A stretch of 64,000 nt of DNA from Microbacterium halotolerans (GCF_003569805.1 NZ_KZ984053.1:179243-243242); one strand, 5' to 3'; counted from the first letter of the stretch, positions 37,859 to 47,262 are shown. Numbers and translations are program-made. Notes: a model not told the origin generated them from the sequence alone.

Positions 37859-40555
37859 CTACACCTGCCGGCGACGCATGATGCTCAGCGTGATTCCACC
37901 GACGATCAGCAGAGCTGCCGCAGCCGCGACGCCCCAGGCGACCTCGCTGCCCGTCACGGCGAGAGCCTCGTCGTCAGCTGCCTGACCATCGTCCGGCACC
38001 GGAGCATCCGTGCCCGATCCGTCCGTGTCCGGCCCCTCAGGATCGGTCGGCTCCCCCGTGCCCGGCTCCTCGGGGTCGGTCGGCTCTTCGACGCCCTGCG
38101 CCTGCAGCCCCACGAGGATCGGGTTGTGGTCGCTGGCGCGGAAGACGCTCTCGTCGTACAGCAGCGTGGCGTTGTAGTTGTAGCGGCTGTACTCGAAGCC
38201 GATCTGCTCCTGGGCGTTGATCTGCCACACGTCGACGCCTGTGACCATCTCCAGAGCCGCCCCGTTCGCGAACACATGGTCGAGCGACCCCTCGAGCCCG
38301 TCGAAGTTGTAGGTGGCCTCACCGCCGTTCAGCGCGTAGTTGAGGTTCGTGTAGCCCGCGGCTTCGATCGTGCGCGCAGGGTCCTCAGCGGCGTATGCGT
38401 TGAAATCACCCGCGATGAAGACTGCATCGACGCCCGCCGCATCACCCTGATCCTCCGCGAACTCGACCACGGCCTCCGCCTGCGCGATCCGCTCGGGGTT
38501 CGCGTTGCCCTGTCCCGTGCCGTCATCGGTTCCCGACCGCTTCGACTTGAAGTGATTCGTCGCCACGAGGAACGCGTCATCGTCGTCGCCGCCCACAGGT
38601 GCGAACGCCTGCACGAGCGGCTCGCGGGCGTTCTCGAACGCCGGATCGTCGGCGAGGATGTGCGATTCACCGACGAGCTCGACATCCGCCGTCCGGAAGA
38701 TGAATGCGTTCCGGATGACGTCCTCGCTCACGGGGAGATCGTCTGGGCTCTCCGCGTAGTCCCAGACGCCGGCGCCCTCCTGCGCGTTGAGGGCATCCAC
38801 GAGTGCGGCCACCGCGAAGTCGCGGTCCTTCTCGTAGTGGGCGGAGTTCTCGATCTCCTCCAGCGACACGACGGATGCGTCGAGGTCGCTGATCGCGTTC
38901 ACGATCTTCGTCTGCTGACGCTCGAGATTCTCCTCGTTCGCCGCGCCGCGCGGTCCGTCCGGTTCGCAGCGATTGTTGGCGATCAGGTTGTCTTCGCGGT
39001 CGGTGTAGAACGAGCAGTCGCCGAGCCCCGCGGCTTCGAACTCCTCCCCAGTGGTCGGGAAGTAGTTGAGCACGTTGAAGGTCGCCAGCGTGATGTCGCC
39101 TCCGACCTCCTCAGGAGCGGCGTTCGCCGCGCGCTCATCGCTGAAGGTCACGGCCTCGGACGCGCCGTTCACCGGCATCGTCGGCTGGAGGTTCCAGCTG
39201 TCGTAGCGGTAGTCGAGCACGAACGGCTCGTTCATGGTCACCGAGGCTCCCACGCGCACGGGCGTCTCCGGCGTCAGGTAGGACAGCGGCACGTCCTGCT
39301 GACTGCTGAAGTTCGTGCTGCGGCCGTCGTCGAGTTTGATGAACTTCGCCGCGTTCTCCGCCTCGGCAGCGGCGATCGCCTCGCCGTCGTGCGGGTCGAC
39401 GTGGTCGGTCGGCTGGCGCAGCGGCTCGTCGCCGTATGCAAGCCCGAACGAACCGTAGAAGTTCGCGTCGTAGTTGTCCGTGACGGTGAAGCCGTCGATC
39501 TGCACGAGTTCGCTCTGGTGCGCCTGCTTGTCCTCATCGGTGGCGATGACGTCCCACGAGGTGATCGGGGCGACCTCCCCGAGGCCCACCTCGTGCACCG
39601 TGACGAGGTCGGCCGTGATCTCGGTGAGGCCGTTGTACACGCTCACGTCACCGGTCACGCGCACGCTCTGTCCGATCTCGGCGCGGGCCGAGTCGCCCCA
39701 GACGAAGATCGCATCGGAGACGCCGTCATCCGGGTCGCCTGCAGGATCCTGGATCGTGAAGCCGTTGAAGCCGCCGTCGCGGTAGTCGGCAGTGACGACG
39801 CCGTCGACGGTGACGGTCTCGCCGACCGACCCGTTCGCGACAGCGATGGTGACCGCGTCGCCATGCTCGACGGGCTCCTGCGGTTCGTCCGGCGATCCGT
39901 CGCCCGTTGTCTCGCCTGCGGAGTTGGTCGGCGTCGGGCCGCCCACGGTGAAGTCGGTGGAGTTGTCATCCGTGTCCGTGCCTGCTTCGTCGCGCGAAGC
40001 GCTCGTGGTGTTGCTGAGCGAAGCGGTCGCCGCTCCCTCGTAGCTCGCGGCTGAGCCGTAGCCGACCATGTCGACCAGTCCATCCGCACCGGCACGGTCT
40101 CCGGCGACCGAGCTGTCGAAGGCCGAATCGGTCTCGAACAGGAACACTCGCCCGTTCGAGCTCGACATCGCCATCCCCTCCGCCATGGCATCCGGGGCCG
40201 GAAGCGACTCGGCATCGCCGTTCGATCCGGGTGCGGCCTGCAGCAGGAAGTGCGCTCCGGATGCAAGCGCGCCGCTCAGCTCGGCAGCGCCGCCGACACC
40301 TCCGCTCGACGAGCGGTACTGAACCGTGTAACCGCCGAGGTCGATGGGGTCGCCGGTCGGGTTGTACAGCTCGACGAAGTCGTGGGTCACGGGGGCGCCG
40401 GAGTTCCCGCCGCCTCCGTAGACCTCGCTGATGACGAGCGCGTCGCCCTCGGGCGACGCCGTCGCGGCGGACGGGACGAGAACGAGTGCCGACGCGGCGA
40501 GCGCCAGCCCGGATGCTGCGGCCGCGATTCGATGGCCGTGCGGAGTTGTTGACAT
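37859..40555 (-). CDS. Cell-wall-anchored ExeM/NucH-type extracellular endonuclease
   Basis: An 898-residue exported nuclease. The signal peptide ends near residue 34 (SAATASPEG). It is followed by a lamin-tail domain (about 40-150; ALVISEVYGGGGNSG, THDFVELYNPTGDPIDLGGYTVQY), an OB-fold stretch (about 235-390) and an endonuclease/exonuclease/phosphatase domain (about 490-795) with ATFNVLNYF, SLEEIENS, NHFKSKRSG, GDFNAY and SDHNPIL. The C-terminus has a Pro/Asp/Thr-rich wall-spanning region, then LAVTG, a membrane helix and RRRQ. That LAXTG motif is the signal of class E sortases, so the enzyme should be wall-bound. It probably degrades extracellular DNA. GAGGGA precedes the ATG. Confidence 0.88.
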   Translation of the reverse strand: MSTTPHGHRIAAAASGLALAASALVLVPSAATASPEGDALVISEVYGGGGNSGAPVTHDFVELYNPTGDPIDLGGYTVQYRSSSGGVGGAAELSGALASGAHFLLQAAPGSNGDAESLPAPDAMAEGMAMSSSNGRVFLFETDSAFDSSVAGDRAGADGLVDMVGYGSAASYEGAATASLSNTTSASRDEAGTDTDDNSTDFTVGGPTPTNSAGETTGDGSPDEPQEPVEHGDAVTIAVANGSVGETVTVDGVVTADYRDGGFNGFTIQDPAGDPDDGVSDAIFVWGDSARAEIGQSVRVTGDVSVYNGLTEITADLVTVHEVGLGEVAPITSWDVIATDEDKQAHQSELVQIDGFTVTDNYDANFYGSFGLAYGDEPLRQPTDHVDPHDGEAIAAAEAENAAKFIKLDDGRSTNFSSQQDVPLSYLTPETPVRVGASVTMNEPFVLDYRYDSWNLQPTMPVNGASEAVTFSDERAANAAPEEVGGDITLATFNVLNYFPTTGEEFEAAGLGDCSFYTDREDNLIANNRCEPDGPRGAANEENLERQQTKIVNAISDLDASVVSLEEIENSAHYEKDRDFAVAALVDALNAQEGAGVWDYAESPDDLPVSEDVIRNAFIFRTADVELVGESHILADDPAFENAREPLVQAFAPVGGDDDDAFLVATNHFKSKRSGTDDGTGQGNANPERIAQAEAVVEFAEDQGDAAGVDAVFIAGDFNAYAAEDPARTIEAAGYTNLNYALNGGEATYNFDGLEGSLDHVFANGAALEMVTGVDVWQINAQEQIGFEYSRYNYNATLLYDESVFRASDHNPILVGLQAQGVEEPTDPEEPGTGEPTDPEGPDTDGSGTDAPVPDDGQAADDEALAVTGSEVAWGVAAAAALLIVGGITLSIMRRRQV

Positions 40556-40611
40556 GGGATTCCCTCGGAAGTCTCGGGTGGAGCCTTCAGAGTCGCAGTG
40601 CGGTATTTCGA

Positions 40612-40638
40612 CCTGCTGGCCACGAGGTGTCCAGCAGG
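40612..40638 (-). terminator. Hairpin after proS
   Basis: CCTGCTGG and CCAGCAGG pair perfectly around an 11-base loop, between the proS stop at 40655 and the nuclease start, and probably end the proS transcript. Confidence 0.5.
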
Positions 40639-40654
40639 GAAACTCCGGCCGGTG

Positions 40655-42508
40655 CTACCGCGCAGCGAGGCGGGCGACGGCTTCGGCCGCTGGCAGCGTC
40701 TCGCGCTCACCGGATCGACGATCCCACAGCTCGACGTCGCCGTCAGCCGCCCCGCGGCCGACGACAAGAAGCTGAGGCACGCCGAGGAGCTCGGCATCGC
40801 CGAACTTCACACCGGGCGATGCCTTCGGCCTGTCGTCGTAGAGCACGTCGAAGCCCGCTGCCTCGAGCTGCCCGGCCACGCTCTCCGCGAGTTCGAACGG
40901 CTCGCTGCCCTTGCCCGTCGCGACGACGTGGATGTCGTACGGCGCGATCGACTCCGGCCAGATCAGACCCTTGTCGTCGCTGAACAGCTCCGCGATCAGC
41001 GCGAGCACTCGAGTGACCCCGATGCCGTACGACCCCATGGTCACGGTGACGAGCTTGCCGTTCTCGTCGAGCACCTTCAGTCCGAGCGACTCGGCGTACT
41101 TCCGGCCGAGCTGGAAGATGTGGCCGACCTCCATACCGCGGGCGAGCGTCACCGGTCCCGAGCCGTCCGGTGCAGGGTCGCCGTCGCGGACCTCCGCGAT
41201 CTCGGCGACGCCGTCCCCGACGAAGTCCCGCCCTGCGACCAGGTGGGCGACGTGCATGCCCTTCTGGTTCGCTCCGGTCGCCCAAGAGGTTCCGTCGGCG
41301 ACGCGCGGGTCGAGCAGGTACTCGATGCGGGCTTCGGCGTTCTCCTCCACTACGCGATCGCCGAGGCCGAGCTGCTGTCCCTCCTTGCCGCTGGCGTGGT
41401 TGCTCCCCACCGGCCCGATGTAGCCGGGAATGAGCTCAGGACCGAGCAGCGCCTTCGTCTTCTTCAGCTGCTCATCGCCGGCCATCTCCACCTCATAGCC
41501 GGCGAAGGCGACCTCGGCGCGCTTCATGTCCACGGCGCGGTCGCCGGGGATGCCGACGACGACGAGCTTCGTCCTGCGGATCGGCTCGGTGTCCTTGCCG
41601 TCGCCCGGTTCGGTCCACGTCAGCGCCAGCACGACGTTCTTGAGAGTGTCGGCCGCCCGCCAAGCGCGACCGTCGCCCCGGGGCGAGGTCGCGTTCAGGT
41701 GATCGACCAGGGTGTCGATCGTCGGGGTGTCGGCCTCCGGCAGCAGCTGGGGCTCAGGCAGTCCGTCGTACGGCACCGGCTCGGGCGCCACCGTCTCGAA
41801 CGCCTCGACGTTCGCCGCGTATCCGCCCTCGCTGCGCACGAAGGTGTCCTCGCCGACGGCCGTCGGGTGCAGGAACTCCTCGCTGCGCGAGCCGCCCATG
41901 GCGCCCGCATCTGCCTTGACGATCGCGTACTCGACGCCGAGCCGCCGGAAGATGCGCTCGTAGGCTGCGCGCTGGGCGTCGTAGCTGTCGTCGAGCCCTG
42001 CATCGTCGACGTCGAAGGAGTAGGCGTCCTTCATCGTGAACTCGCGGCCGCGCAGCAGACCGGCGCGCGGGCGAGCCTCGTCGCGGTACTTGTCCTGGAT
42101 CTGATAGATCGTCAGCGGCAGATCCTTGTAGGACGAGAACAGGTCCTTCACCAGCAGCGTGAAGGCCTCCTCGTGCGTCGGCGCGAGCAGATAGTCGGCG
42201 CCGTGCCGGTCCTTCAACCGGAGAAGCGCATCGCCGTACTCCTCCCAGCGGCCCGTCACCTCGTACGGCTCGCGCGGCATCATCGCGGGGAAGTGCACCT
42301 CCTGAGCACCGGCGGCGGCCATCTCCTCGCGCACGATCTGCTCGAGCTTCGTCTTCACACGCAGACCCAGCGGCAGCCAGGCGAAGATCCCTGGGGCCTG
42401 GCGCCGGATGTACCCGGCGCGCACGAGCAGCCGATGGCTGCGCACTTCGGCGTCGGCGGGATCCTCACGGAGCGTGCGGACGAAGAGCTGAGAGAGACGA
42501 GTGACCAC
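40655..42508 (-). CDS. proS: Prolyl-tRNA synthetase
   Basis: A 617-residue class II synthetase of the bacterial type with an editing insertion. Motif 1 is near [22 protein letters not shown], motif 2 is [14 protein letters not shown] ([12 protein letters not shown]), with [24 protein letters not shown] and motif 3 [14 protein letters not shown]. The editing (INS) domain lies between about 225 and 400. The C-terminal anticodon-binding domain ends the protein. GTG at 42508 is supported by TAGACT exactly six bases upstream. It stands in the conserved proS-nusA-infB region. Confidence 0.94.
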   Translation of the reverse strand: MVTRLSQLFVRTLREDPADAEVRSHRLLVRAGYIRRQAPGIFAWLPLGLRVKTKLEQIVREEMAAAGAQEVHFPAMMPREPYEVTGRWEEYGDALLRLKDRHGADYLLAPTHEEAFTLLVKDLFSSYKDLPLTIYQIQDKYRDEARPRAGLLRGREFTMKDAYSFDVDDAGLDDSYDAQRAAYERIFRRLGVEYAIVKADAGAMGGSRSEEFLHPTAVGEDTFVRSEGGYAANVEAFETVAPEPVPYDGLPEPQLLPEADTPTIDTLVDHLNATSPRGDGRAWRAADTLKNVVLALTWTEPGDGKDTEPIRRTKLVVVGIPGDRAVDMKRAEVAFAGYEVEMAGDEQLKKTKALLGPELIPGYIGPVGSNHASGKEGQQLGLGDRVVEENAEARIEYLLDPRVADGTSWATGANQKGMHVAHLVAGRDFVGDGVAEIAEVRDGDPAPDGSGPVTLARGMEVGHIFQLGRKYAESLGLKVLDENGKLVTVTMGSYGIGVTRVLALIAELFSDDKGLIWPESIAPYDIHVVATGKGSEPFELAESVAGQLEAAGFDVLYDDRPKASPGVKFGDAELLGVPQLLVVGRGAADGDVELWDRRSGERETLPAAEAVARLAAR

Positions 42509-42514
42509 GAGACG

Positions 42515-42520
42515 AGTCTA
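42515..42520 (-). promoter_or_regulatory. -10 hexamer of proS
   Basis: TAGACT on the minus strand, six bases before the GTG at 42508; the same hexamer serves pdtaS. Confidence 0.5.
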
Positions 42521-42551
42521 TGCGCTGGGTACGCCGGGAGTGCGTCGCCGG

Positions 42552-42917
42552 TCAGAGCCGATCGGCGTTGTTCGGGGCGGGCGAACCGCCGCGGGCCGGC
42601 CGGGCAGGCACGAGCTTCAACCCGATCACAGCTCCGACGATGCCTGCGATGAACAGCACACGCAGGAACGTGATCGGTTCGGCCCCTGTCGCCATGGCGT
42701 ACGCCACGGTGAGCGCTGCTCCGGTGCCCGTCCACACGGCGTATGCCGTGCCGATCGGGATCGTCTTCGTCGCCCAGCCGAGGCCGAGCATGCTGAGCGT
42801 GAGTGCGACGAGGAACACGGTCGTCGCAGCGGGCCGCGAGAATCCGTCGCTGTCGCCGAGCGCAGTCGCCCACACCGCCTCCAGCACGGCGCTGACCAGC
42901 AGCACGATCCATGCCAC
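42552..42917 (-). CDS. SMR-family transporter, second subunit
   Basis: A 121-residue small multidrug resistance protein with four membrane helices. The first helix has the key Glu (WIVLLVSAVLEAVWATALG), and GTAYAVWTGTGAALTV marks the third. W-A-x-A-L-G after the Glu is more like Gdx/SugE (guanidinium exporters) than EmrE. The tail after about residue 105 is hydrophilic. It starts one base after its partner gene ends, so the two very likely form a heterodimer, as in EbrAB or YkkCD. The GTG start is inferred. Confidence 0.85.
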   Translation of the reverse strand: MAWIVLLVSAVLEAVWATALGDSDGFSRPAATTVFLVALTLSMLGLGWATKTIPIGTAYAVWTGTGAALTVAYAMATGAEPITFLRVLFIAGIVGAVIGLKLVPARPARGGSPAPNNADRL

Positions 42918-42918
42918 C

Positions 42919-43236
42919 TCAGCTCACCGCCTTCAGCCCGATCACGCTGCCGACCAGCAGCACGAGGAGGGCGGCTCGGATGATCGAGAGCCTCTCCTGC
43001 CTGCGCACCGCCGCGAGCACCACGGTCAGCACCGCGCCGATTCCGACCCACACCGCGTACGACGTGCCCGTCGGCAGTGTTCTCATCGCGAATGCGAGAC
43101 CCGCCATGCTGGCGACCAGCGCGACGAAGAACACGGCCGTCGGCCGCACCTTCTTGAAGCCCTTCGACGCCCCGAGCGCCGTGGCCCATACGGCCTCGAG
43201 CATGCCCGATGCGATCAACACGGCCCACGCCATCAT
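42919..43236 (-). CDS. SMR-family transporter, first subunit
   Basis: A 105-residue small multidrug resistance protein of four helices: AWAVLIASGMLEAVWATALG with the proton/substrate Glu, PTAVFFVALVASMAGLAFAMRTLPTGTSYAVWVGIGAVLTV, then the last helix ALLVLLVGSVIGLK. AAAGG stands six bases before the ATG at 43236. A GTG at 43242 would overlap that site. Paired with the next gene and divergent from a TetR regulator with two operators in between. The substrate may be guanidinium or quaternary ammonium compounds. Confidence 0.86.
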   Translation of the reverse strand: MMAWAVLIASGMLEAVWATALGASKGFKKVRPTAVFFVALVASMAGLAFAMRTLPTGTSYAVWVGIGAVLTVVLAAVRRQERLSIIRAALLVLLVGSVIGLKAVS

Positions 43237-43247
43237 CGCCACCTTTC

Positions 43248-43296
43248 TCGTACGACTGTGCGAGAAAGGGTAGCACGTTCCCGCACGACTGTGCGA
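43248..43296. promoter_or_regulatory. Two TetR operators of the SMR locus
   Basis: TCGTACGACTGTGCGA (43248-43263) and CCGCACGACTGTGCGA (43281-43296) share CGNAC-GACT-GTGCGA. The second has perfect five-base arms. They are 33 bases apart (three helical turns) and occupy the whole space between the SMR and TetR starts. Confidence 0.7.
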
Positions 43297-43307
43297 CTAT
43301 GGGAGCC

Positions 43308-43862
43308 ATGCCGAGGATGCTGGACCAGGACGAGCGCGATCGCGCGGTCGTCGCTGCCGCGTGGCGAGTGATCGAAACCGAGGGCGTCGCTGCCCTGTCC
43401 GTGCGCCGGGTCGCGGCCGAGGCCGGCATCGCGCCGAGTTCGCTGCGCTACCTCTTCCCCACGCAGGCGTCCGTACGCGCTCGTGCGATCACGGCAGCGG
43501 GCGAGCGAATCCGCGCGAGAATCGAGTCACTCCCGACGGACGTGCACGCGCGCGCGTGGGCGAGAGCGGCACTGCTCGAGCTGCTTCCGCTCGACGACGA
43601 GCGCCGCACCGAGATGAGCGTCACCATCGCGCTCGGTGTGGCGGTGAAGGCCGATCCGGCGCTGCAGCCCCTCCGACGCACCCTCGACGGCGAGTGCCGC
43701 GCCGTGTGCGCCCGTGCCGCCGCCGCCATCGGCCTCACCGACTCCCGCGATGTCGACGCGCTGCACGCGATGATCGACGGCCTCGCCCTGCACCTCATCG
43801 TGCAGGAACCGGATGAGCAGACCGCCTGGGCGACCGCCGCCCTCGATCATTGGCTGCCCTAG
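43308..43862 (+). CDS. TetR-family regulator of the SMR exporter
   Basis: A 184-residue TetR protein: HTH at about 10-58 (DRAVVAAAWRVIETEGVAALSVRRVAAEAGIAPSSLRYLFPTQASVRARA), with a C-terminal helical domain resembling the TetR_C BetI-like group (LPLDDERRTEMSVTIALGVAVKADPALQPLRR). Divergent from the SMR pair with two shared operators, so it should repress both. The ATG follows GACTAT by seven bases. Its stop overlaps by four bases the end of the convergent hydrolase gene. Confidence 0.86.
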   Translation: MPRMLDQDERDRAVVAAAWRVIETEGVAALSVRRVAAEAGIAPSSLRYLFPTQASVRARAITAAGERIRARIESLPTDVHARAWARAALLELLPLDDERRTEMSVTIALGVAVKADPALQPLRRTLDGECRAVCARAAAAIGLTDSRDVDALHAMIDGLALHLIVQEPDEQTAWATAALDHWLP

Positions 43863-44659
43863 CTCCGTCGCACCGCCTGTTCGACCGCGGGCAGGAGCGC
43901 CTCGGCCGTGCGGCGGTAGCCGGCGGCGCTGGGGTGGAATCTGTCGAGGCTGAACATGCCGTCCGGGTCCTCGCGGAACGCCGTCCTCAGCGCTTTCCGC
44001 AGGCTCACGGGAACGGCGCCCGCTTGCCGGGCGGCCCTCGTCTGGGCGATCGCCATGTGCTGCGACATCCGTGACATGATGCCGCGCAGCGGCTGCGGCA
44101 CCGGCCGAATCGCGCCGAGATCGGGGCAGGTCCCGACCACGACGCCCGCGCCGAGCCCGCGCAGGCGCCGGATGGCGCGGTCCAGCTGACCAGCGGCCAC
44201 GGCAGGATAGATGAGATGCGTGACGTCGTTGCCGCCGACGATGATGACCGCGACATCCGGCCGGTAGTCACCGGGAAGCGCGTCGATCTGTCCTTCCAGC
44301 GCGTTCGATTCCGAGCCGACGACCGCTGCCGTGCTCAGCCTGACCGGCTGCGACATCCGGCGGGCAAGCCCCTTCGCCATCCGCCCGCCGAGGGTCTGTT
44401 TGCGATGCCCGACACCGAGGCCCGCAGCGAGCGAGTCGCCCAGCACGAGCAGCTCGATCGGCTCGCCGCCGAGTTTGCGGCTCCACACACGGTCGGCTGG
44501 GATCGAGTCCTCGCCGAGCGGCTTGCCGATCCGCTCGCGCGCGACGGCGGCCTGGCGCATCAGCAGCGACCGCGCCGCCCACCCGGCGAGGGCCGCCGCA
44601 CCGGTGGCGACCGAGGCGATCACGACGCGACGTGCACGGCTCATAGTCGGATGAGACAT
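43859..44659 (-). CDS. SGNH/GDSL-type hydrolase
   Basis: A 266-residue hydrolase with one N-terminal membrane helix or uncleaved signal (VVIASVATGAAALAGWAARSLL). Block I is VLGDSLAAGLGVG with the catalytic Ser, block III is IIVGGNDVTH, and block V is DRFHPSAAGY with the Asp-His pair. Members are esterases or lipases acting on cell-envelope esters or acetyl groups. The substrate is unknown. Start is uncertain between GTG 44662, ATG 44659 and ATG 44644; none has a clear ribosome binding site. Confidence 0.82.
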   Translation of the reverse strand: MSHPTMSRARRVVIASVATGAAALAGWAARSLLMRQAAVARERIGKPLGEDSIPADRVWSRKLGGEPIELLVLGDSLAAGLGVGHRKQTLGGRMAKGLARRMSQPVRLSTAAVVGSESNALEGQIDALPGDYRPDVAVIIVGGNDVTHLIYPAVAAGQLDRAIRRLRGLGAGVVVGTCPDLGAIRPVPQPLRGIMSRMSQHMAIAQTRAARQAGAVPVSLRKALRTAFREDPDGMFSLDRFHPSAAGYRRTAEALLPAVEQAVRRS

Positions 44660-44778
44660 CACCCGCGTGAACCGCGCGTGAACGCGCCCCGGCCTTCACC
44701 GAGAGACCCCCTCGTCATCGACGAAGTCCTCGTCGTCGTTCACACGCAGTCCGCCGCGCACAAGGGCGCGCTCGCCCC

Positions 44779-45765
44779 TCAGCCCAGTGCTGGTATCACC
44801 CGGCGCTCGAACAGCTCGACGCCCGAGCGGTCGTAGGCCGCCTCCGGGAAGTAGTGGATGGCGTAGCCCAACCCCGCGTCCGCGTACGTGGCAAGCTTCT
44901 CCGCCACCTGCTCCGGCGTGCCGACGAGTGCGCCAGGCAGTCGGTACTGCGCCATGGCTCCTTCGAGCTCGTCGCCGAGGTGCGGGGCGAGGCGCGCTTC
45001 GATCGCTCGCAGCCGGTCCTCGACCTCGGCATCGGTCTCACCGATCACGGTGTTGAAGTTCGCCGACCTGGTGATCTCTGCGAAGTCGCGGCCGAGGCGG
45101 TCCGTGTGCCCGCGCAGCACCTCGCTCTTGCGGCGGAACGTGTCGAGGTCGCCGTGGAAGTTCGTGTACGAGGCGTACTGCGCCGCGATCTTCAGCGTCA
45201 CCTTCTCGCCGCCGCCCGCGACCCAGAGCGGAATGCCGCCGTCCTGAACCGGCAGCGGCCTTACGATCGCGCCGTCGACGCTGAAGTGACGGCCGTCGAG
45301 GGTGGCCGAACCCGTCAGCCACGCCTGCTGCATGATGTCAACGCCCTCGCGCAGCATCCGGAGCCGCTCCGGCACCTCGGGGAACCCGTATCCGTACGCG
45401 CGCCACTCGTGCTCGTACCATCCGCCTCCGATGCCCATCTCGACGCGGCCGCCGGACACGTGGTCGACGGTCGCGGCCACCTTGGCGAGGTGCACGGGGT
45501 TGCGGTACCCCATGCAGGTGCACATCTGGCCGAGGCGCACCCGGCTCGTCGACGCGGCGAAGGCGGACATCAGGGTCCAGGCCTCATGCGTGGCCTCGTG
45601 GCTGGGCACGGGCATCGTGTGGAAGTGATCATAGACCCAGACCGATTCCCACGGCCCCGCGTCGGCCCGCTGCACGAGTTGCCGCATCGTCTGCCAGTGC
45701 TCAGCGGGGTCGATGCCGACCAGGTCGAAGCGCCAGCCCTGCGGAATGAATGCGCCGAATCTCAT
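44779..45765 (-). CDS. LLM-class F420-dependent oxidoreductase
   Basis: A 328-residue luciferase-like TIM-barrel oxidoreductase resembling the actinobacterial F420-dependent subgroup. Recognisable: MRFGAFIPQGW, VWVYDHFHTMP, RVRLGQMCTCMGYRNPVHLAKVAATVDHVSGGRVEMGIGGGWYEHEWRAYG and a late VGTPEQVAEKLATYADAGL. Such enzymes reduce or oxidise substrates with cofactor F420, whose presence is inferred, not shown. The ATG at 45765 is six bases after TATGCT; the longer frame to 45822 is spurious. It is alone between ispG and the SGNH gene. Confidence 0.85.
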   Translation of the reverse strand: MRFGAFIPQGWRFDLVGIDPAEHWQTMRQLVQRADAGPWESVWVYDHFHTMPVPSHEATHEAWTLMSAFAASTSRVRLGQMCTCMGYRNPVHLAKVAATVDHVSGGRVEMGIGGGWYEHEWRAYGYGFPEVPERLRMLREGVDIMQQAWLTGSATLDGRHFSVDGAIVRPLPVQDGGIPLWVAGGGEKVTLKIAAQYASYTNFHGDLDTFRRKSEVLRGHTDRLGRDFAEITRSANFNTVIGETDAEVEDRLRAIEARLAPHLGDELEGAMAQYRLPGALVGTPEQVAEKLATYADAGLGYAIHYFPEAAYDRSGVELFERRVIPALG

Positions 45766-45771
45766 GCGGCC

Positions 45772-45777
45772 AGCATA
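45772..45777 (-). promoter_or_regulatory. -10 hexamer of the LLM oxidoreductase gene
   Basis: TATGCT on the minus strand and GGCCGC before the ATG at 45765. This fixes the start 57 bases inside the open frame. Confidence 0.45.
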
Positions 45778-45914
45778 CGACCGCGGCGACGCGCCGGTCG
45801 CCCATCGACATCGGATGTTCATCGTGCGATCAGGGAGTACGGACGCAGATGATCACGGCCGCCTATTCGGAGGAGACCTCATCCGGGTGATCCGACGGCG
45901 GAATCGCCGCTGCC

Positions 45915-47066
45915 TCAGGACGTGACGACCTGCGCCGTGCCGAGGGCGGCATCCGGTCCCATCTCGTCGGCGATGCGGTTCGCCTCCTGGATCAGGGTCT
46001 CGACGATGTCCGCTTCCGGCACGGTCTTGACGACCTCGCCCTTGACGAAGATCTGGCCCTTGCCGTTTCCGCTGGCCACGCCGAGGTCGGCGTCACGCGC
46101 CTCGCCCGGCCCGTTCACGACGCAGCCCATCACGGCCACGCGCAGCGGCACTGTCATGTCCTTGAGCCCCTCGGTCACGCTGTCGGCGAGCGAGTACACG
46201 TCGACCTGGGCGCGACCGCATGACGGGCAGGAGACGATCTCGAGCGTGCGCTCGCGCAGGTTCAGCGACTGCAGTATCTGGTGGCCGACCTTGACCTCCT
46301 CGGCGGGAGGCGCGGACAGCGAGACCCGGATGGTGTCGCCGATGCCCTCGCTGAGCAGGATGCCGAACGCGGTCGCCGACTTGATCGTGCCCTGGAACGC
46401 CGGCCCGGCCTCGGTGACGCCGAGGTGCAGCGGCCAGTCGCCGCGCTCGGCGAGCAGGCGGTACGCCTTCACCATCACGACCGGATCGTTGTGCTTGACC
46501 GAGATCTTGAAGTCGTGGAAATCGTGTTCCTCGAACAGACTCGCCTCCCAGACCGCCGACTCGGCGAGCGCCTCAGGCGTGGCCTTGCCGTACTTCTCCA
46601 GCAGCCGCCGGTCGAGCGATCCGGCATTCACACCGATGCGCAGACTGACACCGGCGTCCTTCGCCGCCTTCGCGATCTCGCCGACGCGGTCGTCGAACTT
46701 GCGGATGTTGCCGGGATTGACGCGCACGGCGCCGCAGCCGGCGTCGATCGCCTCGAAGACGTACTTCGGCTGGAAGTGGATGTCGGCGATGACCGGGATC
46801 TGGCTCTTCATCGCGATGATCTTGAGCGCCTCGGCATCCTTGTCGGTCGGGCACGCGACGCGCACGATCTCACATCCGGATGCCGTCAGCTCGGCGATCT
46901 GCTGCAGCGTCGCGTTGATGTCGTGCGTCTTGGTCGTGGTCATCGACTGCACCGAGACGGGCGCATCGCCGCCGACCTTCACCTTGCCCACATTGATCTG
47001 CCGCGACGTACGGCGCGGCGCGAGGACGTTCGGTGCGGAGGGCATTCCGAGGTTCACAGCTGGCAC
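45915..47066 (-). CDS. ispG: 4-hydroxy-3-methylbut-2-enyl-diphosphate synthase
   Basis: A 383-residue IspG (GcpE), an iron-sulfur enzyme of the MEP pathway that reductively opens the cyclic diphosphate to HMBPP. The TIM barrel has [19 protein letters not shown] and RVNPGNI. The C-terminal cluster domain has the cysteines of [12 protein letters not shown] and [14 protein letters not shown] at 47066 is chosen (VPAVNLGMP) since TAGGCT lies six bases before it and homologues start there; GTG at 47072 adds two residues. Together with dxr at 52446 this shows a MEP route. Confidence 0.94.
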   Translation of the reverse strand: MPAVNLGMPSAPNVLAPRRTSRQINVGKVKVGGDAPVSVQSMTTTKTHDINATLQQIAELTASGCEIVRVACPTDKDAEALKIIAMKSQIPVIADIHFQPKYVFEAIDAGCGAVRVNPGNIRKFDDRVGEIAKAAKDAGVSLRIGVNAGSLDRRLLEKYGKATPEALAESAVWEASLFEEHDFHDFKISVKHNDPVVMVKAYRLLAERGDWPLHLGVTEAGPAFQGTIKSATAFGILLSEGIGDTIRVSLSAPPAEEVKVGHQILQSLNLRERTLEIVSCPSCGRAQVDVYSLADSVTEGLKDMTVPLRVAVMGCVVNGPGEARDADLGVASGNGKGQIFVKGEVVKTVPEADIVETLIQEANRIADEMGPDAALGTAQVVTS

Positions 47067-47072
47067 ACCCAC

Positions 47073-47078
47073 AGCCTA
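47073..47078 (-). promoter_or_regulatory. -10 hexamer of ispG
   Basis: TAGGCT on the minus strand followed by GTGGGT and the GTG at 47066. Confidence 0.5.
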
Positions 47079-47190
47079 CGACTCCTGGGTGCAGGAAGGC
47101 TGTCAGCGGTTCAGATGACGACGATCACCCTTTCTGCGCCTTCGGAGGAGCACTTCCTGTCATCTGAGGACCGCACGGGAGGTCGGCGGT

Positions 47191-47220
47191 TTGGCAGGCG
47201 ACGGTCCGCGCGTATAGGTT
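47191..47220 (+). promoter_or_regulatory. Promoter of the trp leader and anthranilate synthase gene
   Basis: TTGGCA (47191-47196), 18 bases, TAGGTT (47215-47220), then six bases to the leader-peptide GTG at 47227. The clearest two-element promoter in the window. Confidence 0.65.
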
Positions 47221-47226
47221 GACAGC

Positions 47227-47262
47227 GTGCACGCGACGATGAACCAGTGGTGGCTCGCCTGA
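47227..47262 (+). CDS. trp leader peptide (attenuation)
   Basis: An 11-codon frame GTG CAC GCG ACG ATG AAC CAG TGG TGG CTC GCC TGA reads MHATMNQWWLA. Two adjacent Trp codons sit at 47248-47253. Only 25 bases after the stop begins a perfect ten-base-pair hairpin, and the structural gene for anthranilate synthase starts at 47359. This is the arrangement of a classical trp attenuator. The leader's GTG is probably the first base of the mRNA, given TAGGTT six bases upstream; the internal ATG at 47239 is an alternative start. Confidence 0.85.
   Translation: MHATMNQWWLA

Noticed and set aside
43237..43307. Guanidine (mini-ykkC) riboswitch for the SMR pair
   Set aside because: The gap is filled by two TetR-type palindromes and lacks the paired ACGR-loop hairpins of mini-ykkC.
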